Positions 6,534 to 7,699 of a DNA stretch of 7,699 nt are shown here, piece by piece. Made by a program: the position numbers and the translations under genes. Location: the NCBI GenBank assembly GCA_017538005.1, contig JAFYJR010000052.1, positions 1 to 7,699 of the forward strand, given 5' to 3'. The DNA is from Clostridia bacterium. Lineage in GTDB: Bacteria > Bacillota > Clostridia > Oscillospirales > Acutalibacteraceae. The notes beneath the pieces are model-generated. The model was not told the DNA's origin. It ran no database searches and saw nothing but the letters and a program-made list of their open reading frames with translations. Position 1 is the first letter of the stretch, and each line of letters opens with the position of its first letter.

Positions 6534-7699
6534 AATCCAGTTTCCTTTCAATGGTACTGAAAAGCGTGAACTCGGAATTCCATGCGAGTTCTATTGCCTT
6601 TGTCGGACCGTGACGGTTCTTTGCGACATTAAGTTCTATGGTGTCAATCTGTTTGTCGGTATCAATCTCGTCATCCGGTGTCTGATAGTAATCCTCACGA
6701 TAAAGCAGGATAACGATATCGGCGTCCTGTTCTATGGTACCGGAGTCACGGAGGTCCGCAAGCTGAGGTCTGTGACTCTTCTGGCCGTGTCCCTCAGTAC
6801 CACGGGAGAGCTGAGCCAGTGTGACAACGGGGATGTTAAGATCCTTTGCCATAAGTTTCAGACTTCTCGTTATCTCGGAAATCTGCTGTACGCGGTTATC
6901 CGAGCGTACGGGGGATTCCATGAGCTGAAGGTAGTCTATGATAACCAGGTCAACATCTTTCATACGACGGACCTTGGCCTTTATCTCGTTTACGGTGATG
7001 CCCGATGTATCGTCAAGGTAGATCTTCGCGTTATGAAGAGCCTGCGCCGCGAGAGCGAGACGCTCCCAGTCGCCGGAGTTTAAATCACCGGTTCTCATTT
7101 TGTTGCCGGTTATACGCGCCTCAGTTGCGATAATTCTCTGGGCAAGCTGAGGCTTGGTCATCTCGAGTGAGAATACGACTACCTTCTTATTTGCCAGAAC
7201 CGCGGCATTTCGCGCAAGGTTTAAGGCAAGGGAAGTTTTACCCATGGCGGGACGCGCGCCGATAATTACAAGGTCAGCGCGATGAAGACCGGTAAGGACA
7301 TCGTCGAGATCGGACCAGCCGGTGGTAAAGCCCTTATACTGATTCCTCTCCTCTTCGTTATCTGAGTTCAACGCGCTGAGGCGAGGATATACTTCGTCGG
7401 ATATGACATCAGCGAGGAGCGCCGAATCCACACCGTTCTTCTGGCGGATATTGTATATCTTGGACTCCGCGCTCTCGAGAATCTGCATTGCATCAGCGTT
7501 TGAGGAAGACGCCTCATCGCTTATCTCCCTCGAAGCGTTGATAAGAGAGCGCAGGTAATATTTATCCCTGATTATTTTTGCGTAACTCTCGACATTGGCA
7601 ACTGAGAGCGTAACCGCGGCAAGTTCCGCGAGATAGGTTCTTCCCGCCGCGTCATCAAAGACATTGTCTGCTTTCAGTTCATTCAGAACCAGAAGCGGA
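6523..7699 (-). CDS. dnaB: Replicative DNA helicase DnaB, partial at N-terminus
   Basis: DnaB is the hexameric helicase that unwinds the chromosome at the replication fork and recruits primase (called DnaC in Bacillus subtilis). The frame is open from the window edge, with 391 residues visible; roughly the first 70 are missing compared with the usual 440-470. The visible part begins in the N-terminal helical domain (AGRTYLAELAA, NVESYAKIIRDK), then a linker at about 105-130 and the RecA-like motor domain. Walker A GARPAMGKT is at 147-155, Walker B LVIIDYLQL has Asp255, LRDSGTIEQDADIV is at 316-329, and the arginine-finger region AKNRHGP is at 359-365. No intein interrupts these motifs. An internal ATG at 7488 is not the real start, because the family's N-terminal domain continues in frame above it. 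The TGA stop overlaps the start of tilS. Confidence 0.97.
   Translation of the reverse strand, partial: PLLVLNELKADNVFDDAAGRTYLAELAAVTLSVANVESYAKIIRDKYYLRSLINASREISDEASSSNADAMQILESAESKIYNIRQKNGVDSALLADVISDEVYPRLSALNSDNEEERNQYKGFTTGWSDLDDVLTGLHRADLVIIGARPAMGKTSLALNLARNAAVLANKKVVVFSLEMTKPQLAQRIIATEARITGNKMRTGDLNSGDWERLALAAQALHNAKIYLDDTSGITVNEIKAKVRRMKDVDLVIIDYLQLMESPVRSDNRVQQISEITRSLKLMAKDLNIPVVTLAQLSRGTEGHGQKSHRPQLADLRDSGTIEQDADIVILLYREDYYQTPDDEIDTDKQIDTIELNVAKNRHGPTKAIELAWNSEFTLFSTIERKLDFDL
6543..6548 (-). promoter_or_regulatory. Likely ribosome binding site of tilS inside the end of dnaB
   Basis: AAAGGA on the minus strand, nine bases before the TTG at 6533 and within the last dnaB codons. 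The spacing is slightly long and the start codon weak, so tilS expression may depend on ribosomes finishing dnaB. Confidence 0.55.

Noticed and set aside
6534..6551. tilS start at the TTG at 6551
   Set aside because: No purine-rich site precedes it, and the six extra residues are not needed to reach the usual distance to the PP-loop. It stays a possible alternative.
6298..7083. Plus-strand open frame of 261 codons opposite tilS and dnaB
   Set aside because: It spans the antisense of two well-supported genes and shows no recognisable domain.
6523..7699. Possible intein in dnaB
   Set aside because: Inteins often sit in the DnaB ATPase motifs, but Walker A, Walker B and the later motifs are continuous here.

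Overview
The window reads as a housekeeping segment of a clostridial (Firmicutes/Bacillota) chromosome, most likely from a Lachnospiraceae-like gut anaerobe. The reasons are the gene order dnaB-tilS-hpt-ftsH, the strong AGGAGG-type ribosome binding sites, the moderate GC content and the presence of a divergent GyrB/ParE paralogue of a kind I associate with that family. The family assignment is inference. All five genes lie on the minus strand, so transcription runs from high to low coordinates.

The first four genes in transcription order form a tight cluster. dnaB (replicative helicase, N-terminus cut off by the window edge) overlaps tilS (tRNA-Ile2 lysidine synthetase), which probably starts at a TTG codon inside the dnaB end. 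The tilS stop codon lies in the Shine-Dalgarno sequence of hpt (hypoxanthine phosphoribosyltransferase), and ftsH (membrane AAA+ zinc protease) follows hpt after 19 bases. A clean intrinsic terminator closes the unit directly behind ftsH. The cluster joins chromosome replication, tRNA decoding fidelity, purine salvage and membrane protein quality control. In Bacillus subtilis, TilS and HprT have been reported to act together on ftsH expression, which gives this neighbourhood a possible regulatory meaning.

Behind the terminator is a promoter region of about 100 bases, then a second unit: a GyrB/ParE-type topoisomerase subunit, cut at its C-terminus by the window edge. Its ATPase and TOPRIM catalytic residues are kept, but several signature motifs differ from ordinary GyrB. 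A 27-base near-perfect palindrome lies across its promoter and may be an operator.

No RNA genes, mobile elements, CRISPR arrays or prophage traces were seen, and no stretch over 300 bases lacks a gene. The most unusual items are the roughly 340-residue acidic Glu/Pro-rich tail on FtsH (with an internal lysine-rich block), the promoter palindrome, the divergent topoisomerase paralogue and the short TilS. Nothing here looks like a wholly new multi-gene system.
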